Below, piece after piece: positions 35,301-44,098 of a stretch of DNA of 61,300 nt (its first letter is position 1; every line of letters begins with the position of its first letter). The position numbers were made by a program, and so were the translations under genes. The notes under the pieces are model-generated. The model was not told where the DNA came from and searched no databases. It saw nothing but the letters and a program-made list of their open reading frames with translations. The stretch comes from an uncultured Granulosicoccaceae bacterium (GTDB lineage Bacteria; Pseudomonadota; Gammaproteobacteria; Granulosicoccales; Granulosicoccaceae). Where the stretch lies: the NCBI GenBank assembly GCA_937998875.1, contig CALLBO010000034.1, positions 1 to 61,300 of the forward strand, in the 5' to 3' direction.

Positions 35301-36954
35301 CCCGCTTACTGCAGTAGTGGGTGATCCCACACCTATAGAGTTGTTAGCAGCACCCGGTATCGGGGTTAGCAAGCGTGCAATGGTTTCTGGAAGTGAAGTG
35401 ACCTATTGGCTCACCGTTAAGAACATGGGTACTGCGAGTCTGCCAACAGTATCTTTGACGGATGATCTCGATATCGTATTTGGTACTGGCAACTACACCG
35501 TCGCAGCGCCTCCGGTTCTGGTTGAAGATCCCGGTACTGTTTCGATCAACGCAACATTCAACGGCGGGACCGACACGCGGCTGATTGATGCAGGCAGTAG
35601 TGCACTTGCGTCAGGTGAGAAATTCGTCGTACGGATCACTGTTGCAGTAAATCAGTTGTCTGATATGGGAGCGGGTTTTGCGGTGTACTCGAATCAGGTA
35701 ACAGTCAAAGCAAAGACTAGTATTGGCAATACAGTAACTGACGTTTCAGTCGATGGAGATAGCGTTGACCCGAACAACGATGGCTCAGCCGATGAACATT
35801 CGCCCACGGTGGTTAGTTTAACTGCTGCGTTTACGGTGAAAGGTATCGTCTTTGAGGACAATGGCAAGGCTGCTGTTGCTCACGATGGACTACAGGATGG
35901 CGCTGAATCGGCGCTTGCCGGAATGGTTGTCGAGTTACGGGATAGTGCAGGTAACCTGATAGAGACAGTAACTACTGACAGCGGTGGTCGCTATGTTGTT
36001 TCCATTCCGGGGGCATTTAGCGGAGCCGCCTTGCAAATAATTACGCCTTCGGTTGCGGGTTTTCTGTCTGTTTCTGAAGCTTATAGTGCTAATGCCAATG
36101 TTGTTCCCAATGCTGGTGTGGCAGATGGCATTGTGGAATTTGCCGCAGATGTTAACAACGGTAGCGTAGAAGTAGATTTCGGTAAAATCAAAATACCGCA
36201 GTGGTTGAATAACAATGTGGCAGAGAACAGTCCGGATACAATTGTATTTCATCCACACAGATACCGAGCATCCTCTGAAGGGAGTCTTCAGTTTAGTTAT
36301 TCTGATTTGTCAGGCTATCCAACAGGTATTGGCTTCAGTGCAGGGTTATATCTGGACAATAACTGTAACGGTTCTCTGGATAGCGCTGACGTTGCCATGC
36401 CCGCGGTGTTGTCTGTTGTTGCAGAGCAGGATGTTTGTGTTGTTAATAAAGTTTATATCCCGGCCAGCGTGCAGAACGATGACAGCTACCACACATCTAT
36501 CTCCGCCGTTACAACCTTTGGGGATGCGCTCAACACCGGTCATTCAGTCACTGATTCGCAGCAGTTAACCGATGTTACCCGTGCGATTGCAACCGGGGAA
36601 GGTGTGTTGGTTCTTGCCAAAAGCGTTCAGAATGTAACTGAATCAGGTGCAGTAACGACCAGTAACTCAGCGGCACCGGGTGATGTACTGCGATACAGCA
36701 TCGACTTTCGTAACAGCGGTACCGGCCCGGTTACTGAGGTTTTGATTGCAGATGGAACACCGGCGTACTCAGTGCTTGAAAATCCTGTGCAGTGTCCGTC
36801 TGTGATGCCGGACGGAGTAACTGCTTGTCAGGTGCTTGTGCCTGCCCCTGTAAACAACAGTGCCGGTTATTATGGACCGATCCGGTGGCAGTTTGATGGC
36901 CTGCTGCCCTCGGGTGCACAAAGCCGGGTTTCGTTCCTGATTCGCGTAGAATAG
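32338..36954 (+). CDS. Very large secreted protein with FlgD-Ig-like, DUF11 and SdrD-B-like domains
   Basis: A 1538-residue exported protein. Its ATG overlaps the preceding stop by one base. The signal peptide runs to about residue 36 (ARA-EG). In order: an N-terminal beta-rich domain; a FlgD-Ig-like segment at about 345-380 (PWDGKDNNGNNVPLGAYQA); a DUF11 domain at about 480-605; a propeller-like region at about 615-870 (LAWHPIQNYLYGIV); two more DUF11-like domains at about 873-1155; an SdrD-B/CnaB-like unit at about 1165-1265; and a final DUF11 domain at about 1420-1538 ending VSFLIRVE. There is no membrane anchor. It is the last gene of the operon and probably the largest surface subunit. 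No enzymatic motif is seen. Confidence 0.82.
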   Translation: MPGRFNITHSPLRRLASAWLFIACLLFLGPDQARAEGSWQMGLFEGLSFRQPLYETNVNANRSVLRVDVLNAGEVINVLACGTNNNSNVRVRMYNPAGTLVYNTTDTANVDCEDDFTGNFDPVAVNAHQHVAASTGVYEIHLTNLNGTILKRFDVTVTNSVNEIINPRAEGGRLWSDYWYFWAGSFSQFRSTDADLYVVADGGFTGTYFVWKLDLNNFAGYGYGLKANSLGVESPNAAGDVVAGISVPSSGNSIEEEYPIYLNYPARSYPLPTQTFTVSDLVFLDDDLVDSAITANGSGAFYFTTDYSTSAVYEIIIDTSGPTGGGPDGSYGEGDVFLRGTSFPGNNTVPWDGKDNNGNNVPLGAYQARLSVRTGEFHFVADDVETSGGPGDVGLKMYRANPDGTESPTTIYWDDLTVLNSTAANAFNQVGIYDGDHNWGAFNSGGIGNVALIDTYSYGISVEPDPVPVAIVPADTPLATLVKSFAPATISSGGSSTMQFEITNNGTTTMTGVNVSDSMPAGMMLVTDPAAITVTGNGCSGFAFSADTVVGGDQLNIIDGIMTGGSTCVVTSVVTASVPGSLANSTSPVTSNELPFGVGSNVATLLVEPESSGTPFACDASLYEVETISGASRLYQIDAGVLPFTRTEFTGAGYTPSTQFSFTGLAWHPIQNYLYGIVNESTNAAGVPATGSVVRIDAEGKVVNLGIPEQGPNTMTMPTISDRFVGGTFDADGNYIVVTDNTTVSGTGQSIPAGERGLVLEIDVSVNPPQVLYSSQHGRDIGDIVAHPDGSLYSHTSGEGLIQIDSQTGSVNTIGGNVTDNFSSLMSDNWGKLYGHTESTGELMTLNAATGDGSLLGALAGGASADGASCDYGIGVRKTVSTTQLESGGTASYQVSLVNAGNTSVTFDFIDNLLDSRSFVDTTLVNPVGGSANTYGGTNLLTINGATLPPNSSSVIEFDVLFPAGLAAGVSNNQASVVYNGYQVLSDNPLTAVVGDPTPIELLAAPGIGVSKRAMVSGSEVTYWLTVKNMGTASLPTVSLTDDLDIVFGTGNYTVAAPPVLVEDPGTVSINATFNGGTDTRLIDAGSSALASGEKFVVRITVAVNQLSDMGAGFAVYSNQVTVKAKTSIGNTVTDVSVDGDSVDPNNDGSADEHSPTVVSLTAAFTVKGIVFEDNGKAAVAHDGLQDGAESALAGMVVELRDSAGNLIETVTTDSGGRYVVSIPGAFSGAALQIITPSVAGFLSVSEAYSANANVVPNAGVADGIVEFAADVNNGSVEVDFGKIKIPQWLNNNVAENSPDTIVFHPHRYRASSEGSLQFSYSDLSGYPTGIGFSAGLYLDNNCNGSLDSADVAMPAVLSVVAEQDVCVVNKVYIPASVQNDDSYHTSISAVTTFGDALNTGHSVTDSQQLTDVTRAIATGEGVLVLAKSVQNVTESGAVTTSNSAAPGDVLRYSIDFRNSGTGPVTEVLIADGTPAYSVLENPVQCPSVMPDGVTACQVLVPAPVNNSAGYYGPIRWQFDGLLPSGAQSRVSFLIRVE

Positions 36955-37049
36955 GCGACTATTTTAGTAGGATTTATTGAGGGTTTTGGTAACACTTACA
37001 GAGGCTTACCGGTATGCTGCAGGTGGTGCAGCGGCAACAGCGTCTGGTG

Positions 37050-37055
37050 TATAAT
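37050..37055 (+). promoter_or_regulatory. Candidate -10 element of fur
   Basis: A consensus TATAAT 34 bases before the preferred TTG start of fur. The -35 is poor. If it is real, transcription starts near 37062, which excludes the ATG at 37014 as the fur start. Confidence 0.4.
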
Positions 37056-37088
37056 CAGGGGTTGATTCTCTATAGACGGAACACGCAC

Positions 37089-37526
37089 TTGAGCAAGTTA
37101 CTCGACAGATCCCCGCTAAGCCCGACGGCAGATCTGAAGCGTGCGGGGCTCAAAGTCACCTTGCCACGACTTAAAATTCTCGAAATCCTCGAGAATACGG
37201 TCGAGCATCACATGAGTGCGGAAGACGTCTATAAAGCCCTGCTCGCCGAAGATACAGAGATTGGCCTTGCTACTGTCTATCGGGTGTTAACTCAGTTTGA
37301 AAGCGCGGGTCTGGTTACAAGGCACCGGTTTGATAGTGGGCAAGCTTTGTTCGAGCTCGATACCGGAGACAGCCATGATCACATTGTTTGCGTCAAAAGC
37401 GGGCAGGTGGCGGAGTTCAAAGACGAAAAGCTCGAAGAACGCTTGCGTGAAATTGCCAACGAGTTGGGCTATGAGTTACAGGATCACAGCATTGTGCTTT
37501 ATGGTGTATTGAATCCGGCAGAGTGA
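37089..37526 (+). CDS. fur: Ferric uptake regulator Fur
   Basis: A Fur repressor. A longer frame reaches back to ATG 37014, but that start lies upstream of a TATAAT and adds 25 residues no Fur has. TTG 37089 gives 145 residues (normal 135-150). The N-terminal winged helix contains DLKRAGLKVTLPRLKILEIL and IGLATVYRVLTQFESAGL. Metal-site residues in HDHIVC (96-101) are present. At the second Cys of the E. coli structural zinc pair there is Ser104 (CVKS), and the C-terminal Cys pair is missing, as in Pseudomonas-type Fur. It represses iron uptake genes when loaded with Fe(II). It is not adjacent to recA or omlA here but follows the DUF11 operon. Confidence 0.92.
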   Translation: MSKLLDRSPLSPTADLKRAGLKVTLPRLKILEILENTVEHHMSAEDVYKALLAEDTEIGLATVYRVLTQFESAGLVTRHRFDSGQALFELDTGDSHDHIVCVKSGQVAEFKDEKLEERLREIANELGYELQDHSIVLYGVLNPAE

Positions 37527-37582
37527 TTGGTCGGTACAAATAGAAGCGTCCACAGAGAAGGCTGTCGACGTTACTCCACGGC

Positions 37583-38470
37583 TTACCCAGCCTTATCAAA
37601 TCTTCGGGCAGCCAGAAACGCGTGCCAGTAGTTTCTGATTGGTGTAAGTCTCGAAACCTCATCCACTACCGATGATTTGTCACTACGCATAGTGTGTAGA
37701 AGCCTGCTCTGTAGAGCGAGATAAATGTACAACGCCTTGAAGTTTATCCTGTTGGTTTCGGATGTTTCTGCGTTAATCGATACTAAAGCTGCCAGAGTGT
37801 TCTGCATTCGCTGCTCCAGCGCTTCAAGTTCAGCAGTGAAATAACTGGTGACTGTTTCGTTACTTGCAGCAGGGGTTAACAACGCCGGGCTTATTTCTGC
37901 TGCTTCAAGTGAAGATATAGGCAGACATAGCAAACCGCTGTCGACATGGTGTCTCAAGTAGCGAATACATCTGAATCTTGATAACACGATCCCTGCATCG
38001 CTGACAGTCTTGTTGTCGCTCTGGGTACCGGACAGCAAATGGCATGCAACAGCGCCGGTATCGAGGTGGAACTTCCGGTTTTGCTCGTCAGTAGAAGGGC
38101 TGCCCGACTCAAGCAGGGTCCCGTAGCCGTTTAGCAGTTGTATAAGCTGTGACCGAACAACCGGTGTGATTGAATCAAATGCTTCCATCACCGGATGACT
38201 GCAGGTGTCTTTTTCGAGTTCCTGCCGCCACCACTCCAGTTTATGTCTGGCGACCTCAACTTCGCGACTTTGAAAACCCAGCTTGCTGAAAATTGATATC
38301 AGCGTTGCAATCAGGCGCTGTTGTTTCTGCAGTGACGGATCGCTATGCAGCAATGCATAGTATCGGCCACTGCCTGCGGGAATTGCCTGTTCAATCCACT
38401 CCGTTGTTCGATTAGTTGCCACCCTGTCGACATTGATGCTCTCGGAGTCAATACGATCAGCCATGATCAC
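37583..38470 (-). CDS. Squalene/phytoene synthase-like protein
   Basis: A 295-residue protein (MADRID, two codons in, is an alternative start). RYYALLHSDPS and the segment VARHKLEWWRQELEK (about 74-88) match the phytoene synthase/NDUFAF6-like family. I do not see the Asp-rich DxxxD prenyl-diphosphate motifs, so it may be a non-catalytic relative. It is convergent with fur, 56 bases apart, and 75 bases downstream of the unknown gene at 38546. Many gammaproteobacteria carry such a lone homologue without carotenoid genes. Confidence 0.65.
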   Translation of the reverse strand: MIMADRIDSESINVDRVATNRTTEWIEQAIPAGSGRYYALLHSDPSLQKQQRLIATLISIFSKLGFQSREVEVARHKLEWWRQELEKDTCSHPVMEAFDSITPVVRSQLIQLLNGYGTLLESGSPSTDEQNRKFHLDTGAVACHLLSGTQSDNKTVSDAGIVLSRFRCIRYLRHHVDSGLLCLPISSLEAAEISPALLTPAASNETVTSYFTAELEALEQRMQNTLAALVSINAETSETNRINFKALYIYLALQSRLLHTMRSDKSSVVDEVSRLTPIRNYWHAFLAARRFDKAG

Positions 38471-38545
38471 AGGTACCCGTTTGAGTGATCTGGGTTCTTA
38501 TTGTTGGCGTGGTAAGTGGCATTAAGTCATCATGCCACGGTGTTA

Positions 38546-39265
38546 TCAAACCGTGGCTGGTTTGTCTTTGGTTGCTGGTGCGTCAGGTTGCGACGGTATT
38601 ACCGGCAGATGTTTATGCAGTAATTCGAGTTTTCTAATGGCCTGGACTTTATGACTGTGCGAGTCGAGATCCGCCATGATTATATCAATTCTTTGTGCCA
38701 GATAGGCTTTTCTGTCATTGTCAAAGATCTCCAATACTGCCTTGTACGCGGTGTCAGACTCAGCCAGCAGTGCACCGGTGACTTCGCCACGTGGAATAGG
38801 GCTGACGGAGCGCAATAAATCGCAGACGATGGGATACTCAAGACGATGGAGTTGTTCCATTCTGGCGGCCTCGATCTGCATCAGTCGCAATCGATTTGGC
38901 GTATCTGTTTTATCCAGCGCTTTTTGCATGACGCTAGTGATAATTTCATTCAGTGATGCGATAGCGTTTTTCTGGTCAGTCAGGTCGGTGGCCAGACCGA
39001 ACGCCGTGTCGTGACAGGCGTCGAGTTCTTTTTTCACAGCCACAACAGATTCAGCGCTGGTTTCATCGGTGAGTTCCATACAGCGCGAGATCAGCGTTTC
39101 CAGCGAACTGTGGAATTGAGAGAGTTCCTGTTGGTCTTTTAGCTGAGCTGCAGCAATCTCTGTTGCTGTTGGGCGAGCTGCGCCTTCAAAATATTGTGGG
39201 CACTCGAACCGCCTTACCAGGTGACGTTCCCAGGCGCCCGGCCACTTAGAAAACGAACTTTTCAT
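38546..39265 (-). CDS. Hypothetical protein, helix-rich
   Basis: I do not recognise this 239-residue protein. It is cytoplasmic (no signal peptide or membrane segment) and almost entirely helical in appearance, with heptad-like stretches at about 40-130. The N-terminus is basic and aromatic (KWPGAWERHLVRRFECPQYF); the C-terminus is Pro/Lys-rich. It sits upstream of the phytoene-synthase-like gene on the same strand and may be co-transcribed with it. No motif points to a function. Confidence 0.7.
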   Translation of the reverse strand: MKSSFSKWPGAWERHLVRRFECPQYFEGAARPTATEIAAAQLKDQQELSQFHSSLETLISRCMELTDETSAESVVAVKKELDACHDTAFGLATDLTDQKNAIASLNEIITSVMQKALDKTDTPNRLRLMQIEAARMEQLHRLEYPIVCDLLRSVSPIPRGEVTGALLAESDTAYKAVLEIFDNDRKAYLAQRIDIIMADLDSHSHKVQAIRKLELLHKHLPVIPSQPDAPATKDKPATV

Positions 39266-39403
39266 CGGATTACACCTATTTTCAGTTGCCTGCGGTTCAG
39301 CGGGGCTGCTGTAAGCATCTGAGTATAGGCGGCTTCGGGAGTTTTGCTGCTGTTGCTCTACCGCGGATCGGTTTTATCCCTGGCAGATCTGATGCGGTAT
39401 CGA

Positions 39404-40066
39404 TTAGAAGGTAATGTGCTTGAGTAAATCAATTGGCAGCTGCAGATGTACATCTGCACCCCATAGTGCCGTGTTGTCTCGTTTGTTGTCTATGTATCCC
39501 CACTCTGCAACAAACGTTCGCATGGCGACTGAGCGACCGGCCTGTATGTCTCTTTCAGCATCCCCTACATAGAAACACCTTGCAGCATCAACCTTTGCCT
39601 GTTTGCACGCAAGATTCATCGGGGCGGGATGCGGCTTGGCATGGGTAGTGGTGTCCGCTGCCACAATGCTGCAGCAGCGGCGGGTTACGTCGAGTGCGTC
39701 CAGCAGATCCAGGGTTTGTGCTTGAGGTTTATTGGTTACGATGCCCCATGGCAGGTTATTGTGCTCCAGTGTTGCCAGCAGTTCCTCAACGCCATCAAAG
39801 AGTGCGCTTTCAACGGCGACATGTTCTGCGTAGCTTTGCAGAAATTCAATTCGAAGATCTTGCATGTCAGTCTTCGGATCCAGTTCCGGAAAGCCGAGTT
39901 TTAACAACGCTATCGAGCCATGAGATACGCTGGAGCGATAGTCTTCTGCTGATACCTTAGGGCGATTGTGTTTTTGTAACACGCGGTTAAGTGCGCCACC
40001 CATGTCAGCAGCAGTATCTATAAGCGTGCCATCAAGATCAAAAAAAACTGCCGCAGGTGTAGTCAC
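39404..40066 (-). CDS. gph: Phosphoglycolate phosphatase (HAD family)
   Basis: A 220-residue HAD hydrolase with all four motifs: FFDLDGTLIDT (D10 nucleophile, D12 acid), VTNK, the lysine in HAKPHP, and VGDAERDIQAG. The cap insertion is of the small helical type used by Gph. It removes phosphate from 2-phosphoglycolate formed by DNA repair or oxygenase reactions. It lies 30 bases downstream of ubiG in the same direction, the common ubiG-gph pair of gammaproteobacteria, which supports the assignment over other HAD members. Confidence 0.9.
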   Translation of the reverse strand: MTTPAAVFFDLDGTLIDTAADMGGALNRVLQKHNRPKVSAEDYRSSVSHGSIALLKLGFPELDPKTDMQDLRIEFLQSYAEHVAVESALFDGVEELLATLEHNNLPWGIVTNKPQAQTLDLLDALDVTRRCCSIVAADTTTHAKPHPAPMNLACKQAKVDAARCFYVGDAERDIQAGRSVAMRTFVAEWGYIDNKRDNTALWGADVHLQLPIDLLKHITF

Positions 40067-40096
40067 AGGATTTTCGTAAAAGATGCTGATATCCGA

Positions 40097-40795
40097 TTAT
40101 GACGCAACGCTGAACATCATATAGTTGACATCAACATCACCACCGGTCGAATAGGTTTTGCTAAATGGCTGATAGTGTAAGCCGGTGATATCCTGTATCT
40201 GCAGCTCTGCATTGCGGCACCAGCTGGATAGTTCAGACGGTTTGATAAAGCGGTTCCAGTCATGGGTGCCACGTGGTAGCAGGTTGAGAATATATTCAGC
40301 GCCAACTATTGCCATCAACCACGATTTATTGTTGCGGTTGAGGGTAGAAAAAAATGCCGCACCCCCGGGTTTCAGCAGTTCACGACAGGATTGCACCACA
40401 CCTTCAGGGTTCGGTACATGCTCAAGCATTTCCATGCAGGTAACAATGTCAAAAGTACCTTGATGCCTGGCTGCGTAGTTTTCTGCGCTGCAACACTCAT
40501 AATTAACATTACTTACATCTGCTTCCATCGCATGCAGAGTTGCAATTTCAAGTGCAGCTTCTGACAGATCGATACCGGTTACGGTAGCGCCGCATCCGGC
40601 CATTGTTTCAGAAAGAATGCCTCCACCACAGCCAACATCGAGAACGCGCATGCCTTCGAGCGGTGCATGTTTATTGATATAGCTGAGTCTGAGCGGGTTG
40701 ATTTCGTGCAGTGGCTTAAACTCACTTTCGGTATCCCACCAGCGGCTGGCAATCTCGCTGAACTTGTCTATCTCGTTGTTATCGACGTTGGTCAT
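40097..40795 (-). CDS. ubiG: Ubiquinone biosynthesis O-methyltransferase
   Basis: A 232-residue SAM-dependent methyltransferase. The N-terminal [26 protein letters not shown] (positions about 12-36) is diagnostic for UbiG. Motif I is [13 protein letters not shown] at 51-63, and [10 protein letters not shown] is the usual post-motif. It performs both O-methylations of the ubiquinone ring. It is first in a ubiG-gph unit and divergent from gyrA, the classical gammaproteobacterial arrangement. Confidence 0.96.
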   Translation of the reverse strand: MTNVDNNEIDKFSEIASRWWDTESEFKPLHEINPLRLSYINKHAPLEGMRVLDVGCGGGILSETMAGCGATVTGIDLSEAALEIATLHAMEADVSNVNYECCSAENYAARHQGTFDIVTCMEMLEHVPNPEGVVQSCRELLKPGGAAFFSTLNRNNKSWLMAIVGAEYILNLLPRGTHDWNRFIKPSELSSWCRNAELQIQDITGLHYQPFSKTYSTGGDVDVNYMMFSVAS

Positions 40796-41150
40796 TTGGG
40801 TCTTTCAGTAGTGTTCTGTTGCGATAGAAGGCTGTTGCCGGTGAGTCGGGCGAGTGCTACCGAATAGTACCTTATCGGTGTCGTTGCGGGCCGACAAGTA
40901 TTGTAGCGAGGTTGCGGATAACGGGTTCGTTTTCTGACAGATTATGTGGCTGAACCTTGTCGTAGCATGGGCTGTATTACGGGTAGATTTACGGGTCGCC
41001 AGCGGCTGATCCACAAGCGTTTCCCGATTGTTAAAACTAGCCTATCAATAAGGAGTGTGTGGTATAATTTTCGGTCAGCGCAATGTCCTCCGTCGTTTCT
41101 ATTTGTACCTGTAATCCTGAACCCCCAAGTGAATCACTACCTGAGTAAAA
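40796..41150. other. Divergent intergenic region ubiG/gyrA
   Basis: 355 bases without a supported gene; it holds the promoters of both units. A TATAAT preceded by TG at 41060-41068 is the best gyrA promoter candidate. The frames running into it from either side have no motif and no ribosome binding site. Confidence 0.6.
41060..41068 (+). promoter_or_regulatory. Candidate extended -10 promoter of gyrA
   Basis: TGGTATAAT is an extended -10 (TGn-TATAAT) 82 bases before the gyrA ATG, giving a leader of about 75 bases. No good -35 is present, which is usual for extended -10 promoters. Confidence 0.5.
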
Positions 41151-43820
41151 ATGTCTGATTTTGCAAAGGAAATTCTGCCGGTAAATCTCGAAGACGAGAT
41201 GCGCCAGTCGTACCTTGATTATGCGATGAGCGTCATTGTTGGTCGCGCTCTGCCTGACGTTCGGGACGGACTCAAGCCGGTGCATCGTCGCGTATTGTAT
41301 GCGATGAGCGAACTCGGCAATGACTGGAACAAGTCCTACAAGAAATCCGCCCGTGTGGTCGGGGATGTTATCGGTAAATATCACCCGCACGGTGACACTG
41401 CGGTTTACGACACTATCGTGCGAATGGCACAGCCTTTTTCCATGCGCTACATGCTGGTGGACGGGCAGGGGAACTTCGGTTCTATAGACGGTGACTCACC
41501 GGCAGCGATGCGTTACACCGAAGTGCGAATGGCGCGTATTGCCCACGAGCTGCTGGCCGACCTTGATAAAGGCACTGTAGATTTCACCGCCAATTACGAT
41601 GGCTCAGAGTCTGAACCCGCCGTGCTGCCGGCGCGCATACCGAATCTTCTAATAAACGGGTCATCCGGTATCGCGGTTGGTATGGCGACGAATATACCAC
41701 CTCACAACATTACTGAAGTCATTAACGGTACGTTGGCAATGCTCGAAAACCCGGACATCACACTGCCGGAGTTGATGGAGCACATTCCCGGGCCTGACTT
41801 TCCAACCTCCGGCATCATCAATGGTGCGCGAGGTATCCGTGAGGCGTATGAAACGGGTCGTGGTCGCGTTTATGTTCGCGCAGAAGCCAATGTAGAGCAC
41901 AACGAGAAAACCGGCAAAGACACCATTATTGTTACCGAATTGCCGTATCAGGTGAACAAAGCCCGTTTGCTTGAAAAGATAGCTGAGCTGGTTAAAGACA
42001 AAAAGATCGAGGGTATTACCGAGCTGCGTGATGAGTCAGACAAAGACGGTATGCGCATGGTCATAGAGCTGCGTCGCGGAGAACCAGGCGATGTAATGCT
42101 TAATCAGCTTTATAAGCAAACCCAGTTGCAGACCGTGTTTGGTATAAATATGGTGGCGTTGTTGGACGGTCAGCCTCAGCTGCTGACGCTGAGAGAAATT
42201 CTTGATGCGTTTATACGCCACCGCCGCGAGGTTGTTACCCGTCGTACGATCTTTGATCTGCGCAAGGCAAGAGAGCGTGCGCATATCCTCGAAGGTCTTG
42301 CTGTTGCACTGGCCAACATTGATCCGATCATCGATCTGATTAAAGCAGCTCCAAACCCTGCTGCTGCAAAGGAACAACTCATCGCAGGTGTCTGGAAACC
42401 GGGTTCTGTCGTTGACATGCTTGAACGCGCCGGTGCGGCCGGCTCAAAGCCAGATGATCTTGGGGATGAGTACGGTATGCTGGATGATGGTTATCATCTG
42501 TCGCCAGCTCAGGCTCAGGCGATCCTTGATCTGCGTCTGCACCGTTTAACCGGTCTTGAGCAGGATAAAATTCTGGATGAGTATCGCGAGATATTAACCA
42601 GAATCGAAGGTTTTATGGAAATTCTGCAAAATCCTGATCGTTTGCGCGAAGTTATTCGTGAAGAGCTGCAGGAAGTACTTGAGCAATTCGGTGATGAACG
42701 TCGTACCCGAATTCTGATTGATCATTCCGAGATGACGGTAGAAGACCTCATCTCAGATGAAGATGTGGTAGTTACGTTATCGCACGCGGGCTATGCCAAG
42801 GCACAACCGTTGTCGGACTACACAGCGCAAAAGCGTGGCGGCAAAGGTAAGTCTGCCACTTCGATGAAAGATGAAGATTTTATAGACAAGCTCTTTGTCG
42901 CCAGCATGCATGACACTGTATTGTTCTTTACCAGCGTTGGTAAGGTCTACTGGAAACGTGTTTACGAACTGCCAATCGCCAGTCGCGGAGCGCGAGGCCG
43001 GCCGATCATTAATCTACTACCACTTGAGGAAGATGAAAGGGTCAGCGCCGTATTGACCGTTCGTGAGTACTCAGAGGAACAGTTTGTGTTCTTCGCAACA
43101 CGCAATGGTGTGGTTAAGAAAACATCATTGGCAGATTTCTCCAGACCACGTGCCAACGGCATTATTGCCATAGATCTGCGGGTCGACGATCAACTCATCA
43201 ATGTTGCCTTAACAGACGGCAGTCAGGACATCATGTTGATTTCAAGCAGCGGTCGCGCGATGCGATTTGATGAAAGTGCTGTTCGTAAGATGGGGCGGAC
43301 TGCTGCGGGTGTACGCGGGATTAAAATCACTGAAGGCGAGGCGGTAATTGCGTTGATTGTTGTTGAGAAAGAGGGTGATATTCTAACCGCGACTGAAAAC
43401 GGTTACGGCAAGCGCAGCGTTACTACCGAATACCCGACAAAAGGTCGTGGCGGCAAGGGTGTGATAGACATTAAGACCACTGAACGCAACGGCAAGGTTG
43501 TCGGTGCGGTGCAGGTGCAGGAAAGCGACGAGGTGATGCTGATCACCAACAATGGCACGTTGATAAGAACTGCAGTTGAAGGTATTAGCACACTTGGTCG
43601 AAACACCCAGGGAGTTCGACTGATCAGAACCAGTGATGAGGAAAAGCTGGTACAGGTGGTCAGAGTTGTTAATGAAGATGATAACGAAGAAGGTGCAGAG
43701 TCAGACTCTGAGAGTCCTGGTAGCACTGCTTCCATTGAATCCTCCAATCCTGCGGGCTCAGATACCTCCGAGCAAAACGATAACATCACAGACTCAGCTG
43801 AAGGTAGCGAAGACGAGTAG
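41151..43820 (+). CDS. gyrA: DNA gyrase subunit A
   Basis: An 889-residue GyrA. The catalytic Tyr122 is in MRYTEVR. The quinolone-resistance region reads [15 protein letters not shown] with Thr83 and Asp87 (E. coli numbering matches exactly); Thr83 is a normal wild-type residue in several gammaproteobacteria. The C-terminal pinwheel has the GyrA box [10 protein letters not shown], needed for DNA wrapping and supercoiling. The last 50 residues are an acidic, Ser-rich tail. The partner gyrB is outside the window. It is divergent from ubiG. Confidence 0.98.
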   Translation: MSDFAKEILPVNLEDEMRQSYLDYAMSVIVGRALPDVRDGLKPVHRRVLYAMSELGNDWNKSYKKSARVVGDVIGKYHPHGDTAVYDTIVRMAQPFSMRYMLVDGQGNFGSIDGDSPAAMRYTEVRMARIAHELLADLDKGTVDFTANYDGSESEPAVLPARIPNLLINGSSGIAVGMATNIPPHNITEVINGTLAMLENPDITLPELMEHIPGPDFPTSGIINGARGIREAYETGRGRVYVRAEANVEHNEKTGKDTIIVTELPYQVNKARLLEKIAELVKDKKIEGITELRDESDKDGMRMVIELRRGEPGDVMLNQLYKQTQLQTVFGINMVALLDGQPQLLTLREILDAFIRHRREVVTRRTIFDLRKARERAHILEGLAVALANIDPIIDLIKAAPNPAAAKEQLIAGVWKPGSVVDMLERAGAAGSKPDDLGDEYGMLDDGYHLSPAQAQAILDLRLHRLTGLEQDKILDEYREILTRIEGFMEILQNPDRLREVIREELQEVLEQFGDERRTRILIDHSEMTVEDLISDEDVVVTLSHAGYAKAQPLSDYTAQKRGGKGKSATSMKDEDFIDKLFVASMHDTVLFFTSVGKVYWKRVYELPIASRGARGRPIINLLPLEEDERVSAVLTVREYSEEQFVFFATRNGVVKKTSLADFSRPRANGIIAIDLRVDDQLINVALTDGSQDIMLISSSGRAMRFDESAVRKMGRTAAGVRGIKITEGEAVIALIVVEKEGDILTATENGYGKRSVTTEYPTKGRGGKGVIDIKTTERNGKVVGAVQVQESDEVMLITNNGTLIRTAVEGISTLGRNTQGVRLIRTSDEEKLVQVVRVVNEDDNEEGAESDSESPGSTASIESSNPAGSDTSEQNDNITDSAEGSEDE

Positions 43821-44098
43821 GTGATCGGTGCTTGTTTACCATTAAATTTAACGGCTCATGGGATGAGTCGCACCCGGGTTTGACTGGCCCGGTCTTGTTG
43901 TCTGGGCCAAGTCACTCAGGCAGAAATGCACTAATTATCGCTAGACAACTTATTGTCGCTATTGCACAATTGTCAGTCGCTTTTTCTACCGCTACCCACC
44001 ATCCCTAGTGGATCCACGATTCTGGCATACGCCCTGGCGTGCAAACCGCGTTGTGTTCGGTAGCGGGCATATTTTTAATTCCCCTCAACCGGACTGTC

